Notes: a model not told the origin generated them from the sequence alone. A DNA stretch of 64,000 nt from Planotetraspora thailandica (GCF_016863335.1 NZ_BOOR01000027.1:1-64000); one strand, 5' to 3'. Counted from the first letter of the stretch, positions 7,746-18,687 are shown. Numbers and translations are program-made.

Positions 7746-9833
7746 GTGAAACGACATGTGCTCACCGCTGTGACCGCCCTCGTGGCAGGTCTGCTGGTCG
7801 CACCCGCGACCGCCCAGGCCGACACGGGTACCGGTGCGGGGGTGGCAGGCCGGCCGCCGGCACCACAGCAGGTGATCAGCCCGACGCCGTACCAAGGCTG
7901 GAACACCTACTTCGGCCTCGGCGGCGCCTTCTCGGAGGAGTCGGTGAGGGAGGTCGCCGACGCCCTCGTCTCCCGCGGCCTGGCCAAGGCCGGCTACGAC
8001 ATCGTCTGGCTGGACGGCGGCTGGCAGGACCCGGAGCCGCGGACGGCCGCAGGCGACCTGCAGGCCGACCGGACCCGTTTCCCCAACGGGTTGAAGCCGC
8101 TGGTGGACTACATCCACAGCAAGGGCCTGAAGGCCGGCATCTACACCGACGCCGGGCCGTACATCCCCGGCAGGTGCGGGCTCGGCAGTCACGGCTACTA
8201 CCAGCGCGACGCCGACCAGTTCGCCGCCTGGAAGTTCGACGCGGTGAAGGTGGACTTCCTCTGCGGGATCGCCGCGAACCTGGACCCGAAGACCGTCTAC
8301 ACCGAGTTCGCCCAGGCGCTGCGGAACAACGCCAGTCACCGGCCGATCATCTTCAACCTGTGCAACCCGGTGACCTCGCCCGACTGGGGCAACTACCCGG
8401 AGGAGCAGCAGTCGACGTTCACCTGGAGCTACGCCCCGGCGATCGCGCAGTCCTGGCGGACCTACACCGACGTGGGCTTCGTCGGCGACATCAAGTTCAA
8501 GGACGTGCTGCGCAACTATGACGCCAACGCGCGGCATCCCGAGGCCGCCGGGCCCGGTCACTTCAACGACCCGGACTACCTCGGCCCCGAGATGGGGATG
8601 ACCGACGAGGAATTCCGTACCCAGATGACGCTCTGGTCCGTGGCCGCCGCGCCGCTGGTGATCGGCAGCGACGTCCGTAAGCTCAGCCAGACCTCCGTGG
8701 ACATCCTCACCGACCCTGACGTGGTCGCGATCGACCAGGACGCCGCCGGCGTGCAGGCCGTCCGCGTCGGCCCCGCAGGTACGACGGAGACCTGGGTGAA
8801 GCGGCTGGCCGACGGCGACCGGGCCGTCGTGCTGCTCAACCGGGGCGACAGCTCGAAGACCCTGACCACGAAGGCGTCCTCGGCCGGCCTGTCCGGGGAC
8901 CGGTTCACCCTCAAGAACGCGTGGACCGACCAGGTCACCGAGAGCGCCGGCACCATCAGCGCGGCCGTCCCCGCCCACGGCGCGGCGCTGTTCCGGGTCG
9001 GCCCGGCCCGCGGCAAGCCGGGTCTCCCGCACGTGGTCGCCGGTCTGCCGCAGGTGACGCAGGTCGGTGGCGACCCGGTGCCGGACGGAGCGGCGCCCGT
9101 CGTCGCCGGTGGCGACGAGGCACGGGTCGAGGTGGCCGTACGCAACGACGCCACGCGGCCGGTCTTCTCGCCGCAGGTCACGTTGACGGCGCCCACCGGC
9201 TGGACGGTCCGTGAGCTCGGCAAGGCGCCGAACCTGCTGGACTCCGGCCACGCCGCCACCTTCACCTTCGCCGTGACCCTCCCGGCCTCCGCCTCCGCCG
9301 GCAACGCCGCACTGACCGCCACCACGTCGTACGACGCGATCGGGAACGGCCGCCTGCAGCAGACGACGGCGTCGCCGGTGGTGGTCGCGCCGGTGCCCCC
9401 GGACGGCGAGGCCGTCCTGTCACACCACACCTGGATCAGCGCCACCAGCGGATGGATGAGCCCGACGGTCGACGCGAGCGTCGGCGGCTGGTCGCCGATC
9501 AGCATGCTCGGCACGGTGTACCCGACCGGTCTCGGGGTCGCCTCACCGTCCACGGTCCGCTACTACGTCGGCGACCAGTGCAGCCGGCTGACCGCGACCG
9601 TCGGCCTGGATGACGCGGTGCGCAACGTCGGGCCCGAGGGGGCCACATCGACGTTCCAGGTCGTCGGCGACGGCCGGGTGCTCTTCGACAGCGGAGTCCT
9701 GACCCGCGACGACGTCCGCCAGATCGACGTCGACCTGACCGGTGTCCGGATGCTCGACCTGGTCGTCGGCGACGCGGGTGACGGTGGCTACAACGACCGT
9801 GCCGACTGGGCGGGTCTGAACGTCAGCTGCTGA
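7746..9833 (+). CDS. Secreted GH27 alpha-galactosidase with NEW3 and NPCBM domains
   Basis: Hydrolyses terminal alpha-galactosyl residues outside the cell. The GTG start at 7746 (AAAGGA 8 nt upstream) gives 695 aa with a signal peptide (basic VKRH, hydrophobic core, ATAQA cleavage). The frame also has an ATG at 7692, which would bury the signal. The GH27 barrel follows: TPYQGWNTYFGLGG, DGGWQDP, the nucleophile Asp about 170 in VKVDFLCG and the acid/base Asp about 277 in FNDPDYLGPEMG. A beta-sandwich (about 350-410) comes next, then a NEW3-type Ig fold (about 460-540) and a C-terminal NPCBM sugar-binding module (GWMSPTVDASVGGW, WAGLNVSC). The layout is standard for actinomycete secreted alpha-galactosidases. 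Regulation by the LacI-type sites upstream or the FadR-type regulator downstream is possible. Confidence 0.9.
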   Translation: MKRHVLTAVTALVAGLLVAPATAQADTGTGAGVAGRPPAPQQVISPTPYQGWNTYFGLGGAFSEESVREVADALVSRGLAKAGYDIVWLDGGWQDPEPRTAAGDLQADRTRFPNGLKPLVDYIHSKGLKAGIYTDAGPYIPGRCGLGSHGYYQRDADQFAAWKFDAVKVDFLCGIAANLDPKTVYTEFAQALRNNASHRPIIFNLCNPVTSPDWGNYPEEQQSTFTWSYAPAIAQSWRTYTDVGFVGDIKFKDVLRNYDANARHPEAAGPGHFNDPDYLGPEMGMTDEEFRTQMTLWSVAAAPLVIGSDVRKLSQTSVDILTDPDVVAIDQDAAGVQAVRVGPAGTTETWVKRLADGDRAVVLLNRGDSSKTLTTKASSAGLSGDRFTLKNAWTDQVTESAGTISAAVPAHGAALFRVGPARGKPGLPHVVAGLPQVTQVGGDPVPDGAAPVVAGGDEARVEVAVRNDATRPVFSPQVTLTAPTGWTVRELGKAPNLLDSGHAATFTFAVTLPASASAGNAALTATTSYDAIGNGRLQQTTASPVVVAPVPPDGEAVLSHHTWISATSGWMSPTVDASVGGWSPISMLGTVYPTGLGVASPSTVRYYVGDQCSRLTATVGLDDAVRNVGPEGATSTFQVVGDGRVLFDSGVLTRDDVRQIDVDLTGVRMLDLVVGDAGDGGYNDRADWAGLNVSC

Positions 9834-9853
9834 ACGTCAACTGCCGAACCCGG

Positions 9854-9895
9854 GACAGCCGCGCCCAGGTGATGATTCACCTGGGTGCGGCTGTC
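9854..9895. terminator. Terminator after the alpha-galactosidase
   Basis: An 18-bp stem with one mismatch (9854-9871 against 9878-9895) and a 6-nt loop, 20 bp after the stop codon. It overlaps an ATG at 9869 in frame with the next gene, which argues that the next gene starts further downstream. Confidence 0.75.
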
Positions 9896-10009
9896 GTCGT
9901 CCGCCGGCTCGCCGTGGAGTACGGTCCGGGTGAACACCGTGCTCCCGGGGGTGCGAGCCTGGTGGACGAAAGCCTCAGCCTGGAAGATCGACAGGGGCGA
10001 GCGAGAAGG

Positions 10010-10720
10010 GTGCGAAGAGCATTGGCACAGTATGCCCGCCGGGGAGTCCACGGGCAGACCGTCGAGGTCATCGCACGCCGCATCGTCGCCGGAGAGATCG
10101 CCGCAGGTGAAACGCTGAACATGACCGCGCTCCTGGAGGAGCTGGACGTCAGCCTCACCGCGCTGCGGGAAGCGCTCAAGGTGCTCTCCGCCAAGGGCAT
10201 GGTGGACGCCCGGCAGAAGCGCGGCACGTTCGTGCGGCCTCGCGCGGACTGGAACCTGCTCGACGGTGACGTGATCCGCTGGCAGTTCGCCGAGGGCGCC
10301 GATCCGCGACTGTTCGACAAGTTGCACGAGGTCCGCAGCATCATCGAGCCGGCCGCCGCCCGGCTGGCCGCCAGCAGAGCGACCGAAGACGACCTGGCCG
10401 CGTTGGCCGGCGCGCTGGACGAGATGGCCGCCGTGAACGGCGACCCGGCCGCCGCCGTCGCGGCCGACCTGAGCTTCCATCGCGCGCTGCTGACCGCCAC
10501 GCATAACGAGTTGCTGGAGCGCATGGAGGTTGTCATGGAGACCGGCCTCGCGGAGCGCGACCGTCTGGTGCACGGCGGCGTCGGGCCGCATGACGACCCG
10601 GTGCCGAGCCACCGGGCTGTGGTGGACGCGATCCGGGCGCAGGACGCGACCGCGGCCGAGACCGCCATGCGGGGATTGCTGGAGAAGGCCGTGCGGGACG
10701 TCGAGAAGGCACGCGGTTGA
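10010..10720 (+). CDS. FadR-type GntR-family transcriptional regulator (FCD domain)
   Basis: A DNA-binding metabolite-responsive regulator. The N-terminal winged helix is visible as VEVIARRIVAGEIAAGETLN, LDVSLTALREALKVLSAKGM and RQKRGTFV. The C-terminal FCD domain follows with LHEVRSIIEPAAARLAA, a conserved DLSFHRALLTATHNE (metal or ligand His) and PSHRAVVDAI. The start is uncertain: the frame is open from 9869, but that ATG lies in the terminator hairpin. GTG 10010 (GAGAAGG immediately before it) or TTG 10022 fits the family length best. FadR-type regulators next to sugar enzymes often control galactonate or gluconate use, so control of galactose metabolism is possible. This is inference. 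Confidence 0.8.
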   Translation: MRRALAQYARRGVHGQTVEVIARRIVAGEIAAGETLNMTALLEELDVSLTALREALKVLSAKGMVDARQKRGTFVRPRADWNLLDGDVIRWQFAEGADPRLFDKLHEVRSIIEPAAARLAASRATEDDLAALAGALDEMAAVNGDPAAAVAADLSFHRALLTATHNELLERMEVVMETGLAERDRLVHGGVGPHDDPVPSHRAVVDAIRAQDATAAETAMRGLLEKAVRDVEKARG

Positions 10721-10862
10721 AGATCGGCCTTCCTCGTCGCACCGCGGTGATTGCTCTGCCGCGCGGAGACCGACGAGGGGCTGGTGGGGCGGAGTGAGCC
10801 TCAAGGAGGCGGCCTCGGCACAGCCATCCAGGCGCCCTGAATGATGGCGGCAGGATAGGCAG

Positions 10863-11369
10863 GTGCTCATCGTACGCGCGACCAAGAAACTGCTCGACCG
10901 CATCGGCCCGCCCAGCCTGGGTGAAGGCGAGCAGCCCACCACATTGTTGGGCCAGTGGTACGCCACAGCCGTGTTCTGGAAACCCCAGGTTGCGCTGTTC
11001 GTCAATGAATCGACACTGGTGCCCGTGCTGATGCCGCTGGCTCCCGCAGCGACCCTGCTGGCCAGATTCCCGCAGCAGGTCGCCACGGTGCTTGCCGCGC
11101 TCGGAGCCCCCGACATGATCATCGGTGAGGAATTGCAGCAGATGCGCGACAGCCGCCTCGCCAAGACCGCCAACCGCAGCGTCGTCGGAATCATGAATGA
11201 GTTCACTTACCTCGCCGAGACCTACCGAGGTGGCACCCCGGCGCCAGATTTGCTCGGCCTCGCGATACGTCTGGCGGCCACACCCTGCGGACCCCTCTAC
11301 AGCAAACACATCAGTCCCGACCGCGAATTGCAGGCGTTGCTGCGCTCTATCACGCCTCCAGCGAGCTGA
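10863..11369 (+). CDS. DUF6933-like hypothetical protein
   Basis: 168 aa from GTG 10863. The text MLIVRATKKLLDRIG, TLLGQWYATAVFW, VALFVNESTLVPVLMPLAPA, LLARFPQQVATVL and KTANRSVVGIMNEFTYLAE recalls the DUF6933 family as I remember it, a soluble domain of unknown function that is widespread and often on mobile DNA. No signal or membrane segment is present. The role is unknown. The 286 bp after it hold no gene that I can support. Confidence 0.6.
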   Translation: MLIVRATKKLLDRIGPPSLGEGEQPTTLLGQWYATAVFWKPQVALFVNESTLVPVLMPLAPAATLLARFPQQVATVLAALGAPDMIIGEELQQMRDSRLAKTANRSVVGIMNEFTYLAETYRGGTPAPDLLGLAIRLAATPCGPLYSKHISPDRELQALLRSITPPAS

Positions 11370-11655
11370 CCCGCCGACGACGGCCAGTACCCCTCCGCCG
11401 CAAGGATCAAAGGCGGGACCGGACACGATCCTCTCCCTACCCGAAAGACTTCGCCGACGTCCGCGACATCGCCCTGATGCGCTCGGGCGCTGAAGTCGGC
11501 CGTCTCTCCGCCCAGGCCGCGGAAAATCCGGATACTGATCAAGGGGCCAGACGGTGCGCCCGACGCGTCTGCGCGGCGACAGATGGGTGCGCCCCCAAGC
11601 GCCCTGGCGGTTGTAAGTGTCAACGCCTTAATCGGCGGGAGGGCGGCGGCAGGGC

Positions 11656-12450
11656 ATGCGGGTGACGATGACGAGCGCTGCCGCGCGGACTGGCCACGCG
11701 AACGAGGACTTCGCCGGCGCCGTACCGACGGCAGCGGTGCTGATCGACGGTGCCGGCATCTCCGGCGCCGAGTCGATCTGCCGGCACGGCGTGGCCTGGT
11801 ACGCCAGCCGCCTGGGGGGCAGCCTCCTCGGCCTCTTGTCACTCGTGCGGGACCGCAGCCTTTCGGAGCTGCTGGCCAGGGCCATCAAGCAGGTTACGGA
11901 CGATCACCGGGACACCTGCGACGTCGCCGACCCCATCAGTCCGTCGGCGACGGTAGCCATCCTGCGCCTGTCCGACGGTCTCGTTGAGCACCTGGTGCTC
12001 GGTGACTCGGTCCTCGTGCTCGACAGAGCAGACGGAACGCCGCTCGTCGTCTCCGATCCCCGGGAGGTGGTCATCAGCCGGTCGTACCGGTCCGCGCTCG
12101 AGGCCGCCGCCGAGGACGGCGATGAGTACCACCGAATCCTCCGAGACTTGCGCGGAAACCGGAACCAGCCGGGCGGCTTCTGGGTGGCCAAGGACGACCC
12201 ACGGGCGGCAGACGAGGCGATCACCGGAAGCTGTCTGATCTCCGAGCTGACCGGTGCCGTCCTGCTCAGCAATGGAGCCAGCCGCATCGTGGACCGGTTC
12301 CGGCTCGCCGAGTGGCCAGAGGTCATGGCCGTCCTGGCGTCGAGCGGACCCGCCGAAGTCATCCATCGTGTTCGGCAAGCGGAGGCGCGGCACGCGGTGG
12401 CGGCGGACGATGCGACGATCGCACACTGCACCGACCTCGGCGAGACCTGA
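11656..12450 (+). CDS. PP2C-like protein phosphatase domain protein
   Basis: A 264-residue single-domain protein with the spacing of metal-dependent Ser/Thr phosphatases: HANEDFAG near the N-terminus, a metal site in AAVLIDGAGI, central strands ATVAILRLSDGLVEHLVLGD, and C-terminal AADDATIAHC. The motifs are weaker than in canonical PP2C (DGxG becomes DGAG) but the acidic residues are kept. ATG 11656 has GGGAGGG upstream; ATG 11668 is an alternative. It has no membrane or sensor domain, so it is a cytoplasmic stand-alone enzyme. It is convergent with the peptide ABC operon. Confidence 0.7.
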   Translation: MRVTMTSAAARTGHANEDFAGAVPTAAVLIDGAGISGAESICRHGVAWYASRLGGSLLGLLSLVRDRSLSELLARAIKQVTDDHRDTCDVADPISPSATVAILRLSDGLVEHLVLGDSVLVLDRADGTPLVVSDPREVVISRSYRSALEAAAEDGDEYHRILRDLRGNRNQPGGFWVAKDDPRAADEAITGSCLISELTGAVLLSNGASRIVDRFRLAEWPEVMAVLASSGPAEVIHRVRQAEARHAVAADDATIAHCTDLGET

Positions 12451-12480
12451 CGCTCGCCGGCGGGCGTGCGTCGCTCCCGA

Positions 12481-14132
<1,652 letters not shown>

Positions 14133-14136
<4 letters not shown>

Positions 14137-15062
14137 CGCCAGGTCGCCGACTCTCCGTCGAGGGCGCGGGCGATCCGGTTGACGGCCAGGACGGTGGCCG
14201 CGACCGTCAGGCCGGGCAGCGTTGAGAGCCACCACGCGTTCGCCAGGTAGTTCCGGCCGGTGGAGATCAGAGTGCCCCACTCCGGAGCGGGCGGCGGGGC
14301 GCCGTACCCGAGGAAGCTCAGCGACGAGACGGCCAGGACCGCGAGTCCGAATTCGATGGTGGCCAGGACGAGCACCGGGCCCATCGCGTTCGGCAGCACG
14401 TGCCGGAGCAGGACCGAATACCACCGGGCCCCGGTGGAGCGGGCGGCCTCGACGTAGACGGCACGGCGTACCCGCAGCACCTCCGACCGCATCACCCGGG
14501 CGAAGCTCGCGACGCTGGCGAGACCGACTGCGACGGCGACCTTGACGGTGCCGAAGCCGAGCGCGGTGACCAGGGCGAGCGAGAGGAACAGCGCGGGTAT
14601 GGCCAGCAGCACGTCGACGATCCGCATCAGCACGTTTTCGACCCACCCGCCGATGAAGCCGGCGACCAGACCGATCGTGCCGCCGGCGACGAAGGCGACC
14701 CCGACCGCGATCAACGTCGCCTTGAGGGAGAGCGCCGCGCCGTGCACGACCCGCGCGTAGATGTCCCGGCCGAGTTCGTCGGTGCCGAACCAGTGCTGGG
14801 CACCGGGGCCCTGGAACCGGTCGGCGGGCACCCCGAGCAGGGGGTCGCGCGAGGTGAACAGCGTCGGCCAGAAGGCTGCCAGCACGACGAGGGCGATCAC
14901 CAGGAGGGAGAGCACCAGCCCGGGACGCCGCAGCAGGAACCGGATCAGCCGCCGCACCTCGGCGCCGCCGACGGCGCCCGGCTCGACCGGTTCCGGGTGG
15001 AGCGGGCGGCCGGGGTCCGGCCCGGTCTCCGGCTCCAGTTCGCCGACCAGCGATTGACTCAT
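14133..15062 (-). CDS. ABC transporter permease, DppC-like
   Basis: 309 aa. The first roughly 45 residues are a Pro/Glu-rich cytosolic tail (ELEPETGPDPG). Then come a hydrophobic segment (LVLSLLVIALVVLAAFWPTL), the DppC signature HWFGTDELGRDIYARVVHG and further membrane spans. The EAA loop is YVEAARSTGARWYSVLLRHV. It overlaps both neighbours by 4 bp (ATGA), so translation is coupled. Normal length for the family. Confidence 0.9.
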
Positions 15063-16018
15063 CCGGTACTCCTTGGCTGTGCGGCCGTGACGACGATTCG
15101 CGGATCGAGGAGCGGGTAGATCAGGTCGACGGCGAGGTTGGCCAGCACGTAGGCCAACGCGCCGAAGACCACGACACCCTGGACCACCGGGATGTCCTGC
15201 ACCGTCACGGCGCCGACGGTCTCCCGGCCGATGCCGTTGCGTGAGAAGACCGTCTCGACGACGACCGAGCCCGCCATGAGATTGCCGACCAGGATGCCGA
15301 CCATGGTGAGCGCCGGCAGGGCGGCGTTCCGCAACGCGTGGCGCAGGTGGACCCGGATCCGGCCGGCGCCCTTGGCCCGGGCGGTCTCCACGTACGGCTC
15401 GTCGAGCGTGGTCAGCAGACTCTTGGCGAGCAATTGCGCGACCATCGCTCCGGTCGGTATGGCGAGGGTGACCGCCGGCAGGATCAGGCTGGCCGCGCCC
15501 TCGTTGCCGAAAGCGGGCAGCAGGCGGAGCCGGAACGACAGGAGCTGGACGAGCATCAGGCCGATCCAGAAGGTGGGCAGCGACACGCCCAACGACGGCA
15601 GCGACATCAGCAGCTGACGCAGCCAGCGGTGGGGGGTGTAGGTCGCGTACAGGGCGAGCGCTCCGCCGAGGAGGACGGCCAGCGCCAGGGCGGCGGCCGT
15701 CAGCTGCAGGGTGTAGGGCAGCGCGTCGGCCAGCGTCGAGGTCACCGGCCGCCCGGTCGCCACCGAGTTGCCGAAGTCGCCGCGTACGGCCCGCCCCAGG
15801 TAGTCCAGATATTGGACAAGGGGCGGCCGGTCGAAGCCGTACTCCCGGCGCAGCGCCTCGAGCTGCGCCGGGTCGACGGCGGCCTGGTCGAGCCCGCCGG
15901 CGGCCATCGCCGAGACGGGATCGCCGGGCAGCCAGACGAGCACCAGGAAAGAGATCGTGTAGGCCGCCCACAGCACCGCCACCGCCTGCCCGAGGCGACC
16001 GGCTAGATATCGACGCAT
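15059..16018 (-). CDS. ABC transporter permease, DppB-like
   Basis: 319 aa with the standard DppB start RYLAGRLGQAVAVLWAAYTI, the extracellular loop FDRPPLVQYLDYLGRAVRGD FGNS and six membrane spans. The EAA loop is YVETARAKGAGRIRVHLRHA. It contains the family pattern VETVFSRNGIGRETVGAV near the C-terminus. Second gene of the operon; 21 bp separate it from the stop of the binding protein. Confidence 0.9.
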   Translation of the reverse strand: MRRYLAGRLGQAVAVLWAAYTISFLVLVWLPGDPVSAMAAGGLDQAAVDPAQLEALRREYGFDRPPLVQYLDYLGRAVRGDFGNSVATGRPVTSTLADALPYTLQLTAAALALAVLLGGALALYATYTPHRWLRQLLMSLPSLGVSLPTFWIGLMLVQLLSFRLRLLPAFGNEGAASLILPAVTLAIPTGAMVAQLLAKSLLTTLDEPYVETARAKGAGRIRVHLRHALRNAALPALTMVGILVGNLMAGSVVVETVFSRNGIGRETVGAVTVQDIPVVQGVVVFGALAYVLANLAVDLIYPLLDPRIVVTAAQPRSTG

Positions 16019-16039
16019 GCTCGGTGGTTCCTCCCGCCC

Positions 16040-17671
16040 CTAGCTCTTCCAGGTGTCGTGCAGCTGGATTCGGCTGGACGCCTCGAAGTCCAGGTCGTGG
16101 ACCCGCTTGGCGACGCCGAGCTCGGTGGTCAGCTCCACCACGGGGATGGCGTACGCGTTCTCGGCGATCAGCTTCTGCGCCTGGCTGACCAGGGCCTGGC
16201 GCTTCGTGGTGTCGGTGGTGGCGGCCTGCTCGTCCAGCACCGTGTCCAGCTCGCCCGGTTCGAGCCGGTAGGTGTTGGCCAGCGCCGTCGAGTAGGTGCT
16301 GCGCAGGATGTCCGGGTCGGCCCGGGTGATGTTCCCCCACAGCGCGTCGAAGTCGCCGGACTGCTGTATCTGGGTGATCTGGGCGATCGGCAGCTCCCGC
16401 AGCCGGATGTCGACGCCGACCGCCTTGAGCTGCTGCTGGATCAGCTCAAGGGTCGGCCGGTTCGTCGCGGCGTTGGCGAACCAGTCGACCTCCAGGCTCA
16501 GCCGGGTGCCGTCCTTGGTCCGGATGCCGTCGGCGCCGGGCCGCCATCCGGCCGCGTCGAGCAGCGAGGCGGCCTTGCCGGGATCGAAGGTGAGCTGCGC
16601 GCTGAAGTCCGTGTAGAACGGGGTGGTGTGGGCCAGGATGCTGGTCGCCGGCTTGCTGCCGGTCGGGAAGATCGTTTTGACGATCTCCTGCCGGTTGATC
16701 GCCACCTGGATCGCCTGGCGCACCGCGGGGTCGCGCAACAGCGGCCGGGAGTTGTTGAGCCCCAGGTTGAACACCACGCCCGGGTTGGCCCGCGCCTGCA
16801 GGTCGACGTTGCCGCCGGCCTGTAACGCGCTCTCGTCGGCGAGCCCGACGCTGCCGATGGCGTCGACCTGTCCCGACTGGAGGCTGCCGGTGCGGACCCC
16901 GGCCTCCGGAACGATGGTGAACACCACCTTGTCCAGGTAGGCCTCACCGGGCTTGCGCCACAGGGACGACCCCCACTTGTAGCCTGTGCGCCTGGCCAGG
17001 GTGATCGACTGGTTCGCCTGGTAGCTCTCCAGAGTGAACGGGCCCGACCCGACGATCCCCTCGGTGCAGCGCTGGTCCGCCGTCTTCTTGGTGCTCGCCG
17101 AGGAGACCAGGCCGAGCGAGAAGGTCGACGTCGCCTGCAGGAACTGGGCGTTGGGCTGCTTGAACGAGACCTCAGCGGTGAGGTCGTCGACGACCTTGGT
17201 GCCGGTGTACCCGCTGAGGTAGCCGATCGCGAGGGTCGCCTTGGCACCGAGCTTGGGCGCGGCGTCGAAGGTGTCCTTGACCGCCTGGGCGTTGACGGGC
17301 GTCCCGTCGCTGAACGTGGCTCCCGGGCGGAGGTGGAAAGTGAAGGTCCGCGCGTCCGGGCTCACCTCCCAACGCTCCGCGAGCCAGGGAACGATCTTGC
17401 CCGTGGCCGGGTCCTGGTCGGTCAGCGAGTCGACGATCTGCCGCAGGGCGTAGATGGTGTCGTTGCTGCCGACCTGCTGCGGGTCGACGCAGCCCGCGTA
17501 CGACCCGACCGCGAAGGCCAGGCTTCCGCCGGCCTTGGGGGCGTTGTCGTCGGCGACGCCGGCGGTTCCGACGCCCGAGCCGCAGGCGGTGGTCAGCAGG
17601 ATCGACCCGGCCACGGCAAGTCTCGTGATCAGCCGCCGGCGGACCACGATGGACTGGGGGGCTCGGTGCAC
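16040..17671 (-). CDS. ABC transporter substrate-binding lipoprotein, family 5 (DppA/OppA-like)
   Basis: 543 aa from GTG 17671 (GGAG five bases upstream). The signal is lipoprotein type: VVRRRLITRLAVAGSILL, then lipobox TTAC at about residue 30. The SBP_bac_5 fold shows VDSLTDQDPATGKIVPWLAE, RTFTFHLRPGATFSDGTPVN and AIQVAINRQEIV. Family substrates are peptides, nickel, opines or glutathione. A cysteine-type leader peptide upstream suggests a sulfur-containing ligand such as glutathione or Cys/Met peptides; that is inference. First structural gene of the operon. Confidence 0.9.
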   Translation of the reverse strand: MHRAPQSIVVRRRLITRLAVAGSILLTTACGSGVGTAGVADDNAPKAGGSLAFAVGSYAGCVDPQQVGSNDTIYALRQIVDSLTDQDPATGKIVPWLAERWEVSPDARTFTFHLRPGATFSDGTPVNAQAVKDTFDAAPKLGAKATLAIGYLSGYTGTKVVDDLTAEVSFKQPNAQFLQATSTFSLGLVSSASTKKTADQRCTEGIVGSGPFTLESYQANQSITLARRTGYKWGSSLWRKPGEAYLDKVVFTIVPEAGVRTGSLQSGQVDAIGSVGLADESALQAGGNVDLQARANPGVVFNLGLNNSRPLLRDPAVRQAIQVAINRQEIVKTIFPTGSKPATSILAHTTPFYTDFSAQLTFDPGKAASLLDAAGWRPGADGIRTKDGTRLSLEVDWFANAATNRPTLELIQQQLKAVGVDIRLRELPIAQITQIQQSGDFDALWGNITRADPDILRSTYSTALANTYRLEPGELDTVLDEQAATTDTTKRQALVSQAQKLIAENAYAIPVVELTTELGVAKRVHDLDFEASSRIQLHDTWKS

Positions 17672-17760
17672 GTGTACTCCACTTGGATCGAGAGAGGCGT
17701 TGAGGTCGCCTCCGTGCTGGGCGTGACAGGAGCGGACCGATCGGTGGGGAGGTCGGGGTA

Positions 17761-17783
17761 GGCACCGATGCGCTCGGTGTGCC
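17761..17783 (-). terminator. Hairpin between leader peptide and ABC operon
   Basis: GGCACCGA and TCGGTGTGCC can form an 8-bp stem with a 2-nt bulge and a 5-nt loop. It lies 57 bp after the leader-ORF stop and 90 bp before the binding-protein start, where an attenuator or ribosome-accessibility switch would be expected. No U-tract is evident. Confidence 0.35.
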
Positions 17784-17839
17784 TGGCCGACCTGGCGGTT
17801 ACTCGAGGGGATGGCGGTCGGGCCGGGGTGCGGTGTCGC

Positions 17840-17983
17840 TCAGGCCGGCGGTTCGGCGGTCGCGCAGTCGTGACAGAGGGGACCCCGGACCCGATGCAGG
17901 TCGATGTGGTGGCGGAAGAAGCGCAAAGGGGAATGGCTCGAAGCGGCCTCGGGCGGGATGACGTACACCTGCGTATGCAGCAT
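17840..17983 (-). CDS. Cysteine-type leader peptide upstream of the ABC operon
   Basis: 47 codons from ATG 17983, preceded by a perfect AAGGAGG with 5-nt spacing, far better than most genes here. The C-terminal half reads RHHIDLHRVRGPLCHDC (residues 24-40). Short actinobacterial leader peptides upstream of sulfur-assimilation and uptake genes carry the pattern R-R/H-H-I/V-D-L-x-R-x-x-x-x-x-C, often with Cys near the end, and are thought to sense charged tRNA-Cys. Here two Cys (37 and 40) follow the motif. Its position, 168 bp upstream of and collinear with the binding-protein gene, fits translational attenuation. A longer frame in phase exists upstream, but the ribosome site marks this start. 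Confidence 0.75.
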   Translation of the reverse strand: MLHTQVYVIPPEAASSHSPLRFFRHHIDLHRVRGPLCHDCATAEPPA

Positions 17984-18088
17984 GTTCGCCTCCTTGTCGA
18001 CCGCGCTGTACGGCTCGTCAGCTCGCGTCGGCGCACCACATCGTGCCGCCGGGCGGGCCCGGTTGATCACCGGCGTCTCGTCGCGCTC

Positions 18089-18118
18089 ATGGTAGGCAGC
18101 CGGCAGAATTTAAGTCAA
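18089..18118 (-). promoter_or_regulatory. Candidate promoter of the leader-ABC operon
   Basis: On the minus strand TTGACT (18118-18113) is followed after 18 bp by TACCAT (18094-18089), about 100 nt upstream of the leader ATG. Just upstream, CCTAC-7-GTAGG (18121-18137) is a small inverted repeat at the promoter edge that could be an activator or repressor site. The rest of 18138-18405 shows nothing that I can support. Confidence 0.5.
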
Positions 18119-18405
18119 TCCCTACATGGAAAGTAGGTTATTGCGATGCGTTTCTCCCGCTCGGTCGGGCGGTGCGGCCCTCCTCCGGGTGCGGATGACA
18201 GGAGAGGGCGGACGCACGGCCGTACTGCACGATCACGAGCTTTCACGTGCCCGCTTGGGTGAGTGGGCTGGTCTGGCGGGCAGCAACGGGCGATCACTTG
18301 TCACGAGATGACGGTCATCGTGTTGGGTCGTCCGGCTTCTTCAGGACCTCATCGATCCAGTCGTCCCCGGAGCCGGACTGCAACCTGCGGCCGTATGGGC
18401 CGGTA

Positions 18406-18687
18406 TCAAAGGTCGCCTCTCTGCCATGTGTCGAATTGGGGGACGGGCGAGTCAATGAATTCTTTGAGCTGTTTCGCCCTGTCCACGCAATCGGAGCAGA
18501 TGTATTCCTTAACCGATCTTGCGGTGGCTTCCGGTGTCGGCTCGCGGAAATTACCTGACAGCGTCATGCCTGGCGGAAGATTGGTCTCGGGGTCCATCAT
18601 GACCGTCATGACACTCGCAGGGGTGAAGCTGAAGGTTCGCTTGCACACGTAACATCTGCCGATTGTCGTGATCTGCTCGTCTGCCAT
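18406..18687 (-). CDS. Small zinc-ribbon-type protein
   Basis: 93 aa from ATG 18687 (AGGAGG about 11 nt upstream). Two CxxC knuckles, CYVC (residues 12-15) and CSDC (about 67-70), enclose a segment with VMMDPETNLPPGMTL. Similar small proteins with R-CYxC-x-F-F-x-P and D-P-x-T-x-L-P-P are common in actinomycetes, without known function. It is convergent with nothing and lies 113 bp downstream of the Rv1355c-type gene on the same strand. It could act with that ThiF-like protein, but this is only proximity. Confidence 0.65.
   Translation of the reverse strand: MADEQITTIGRCYVCKRTFSFTPASVMTVMMDPETNLPPGMTLSGNFREPTPEATARSVKEYICSDCVDRAKQLKEFIDSPVPQFDTWQRGDL

Noticed and set aside
7488-9251. 587-codon minus-strand frame over the alpha-galactosidase
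   Set aside because: Shadow frame: the plus strand has catalytic motifs, a signal peptide and a terminator.
9869-10009. Upstream start of the FadR-type regulator at ATG 9869
   Set aside because: That ATG lies in the loop of the alpha-galactosidase terminator, and the added residues are not family-like.
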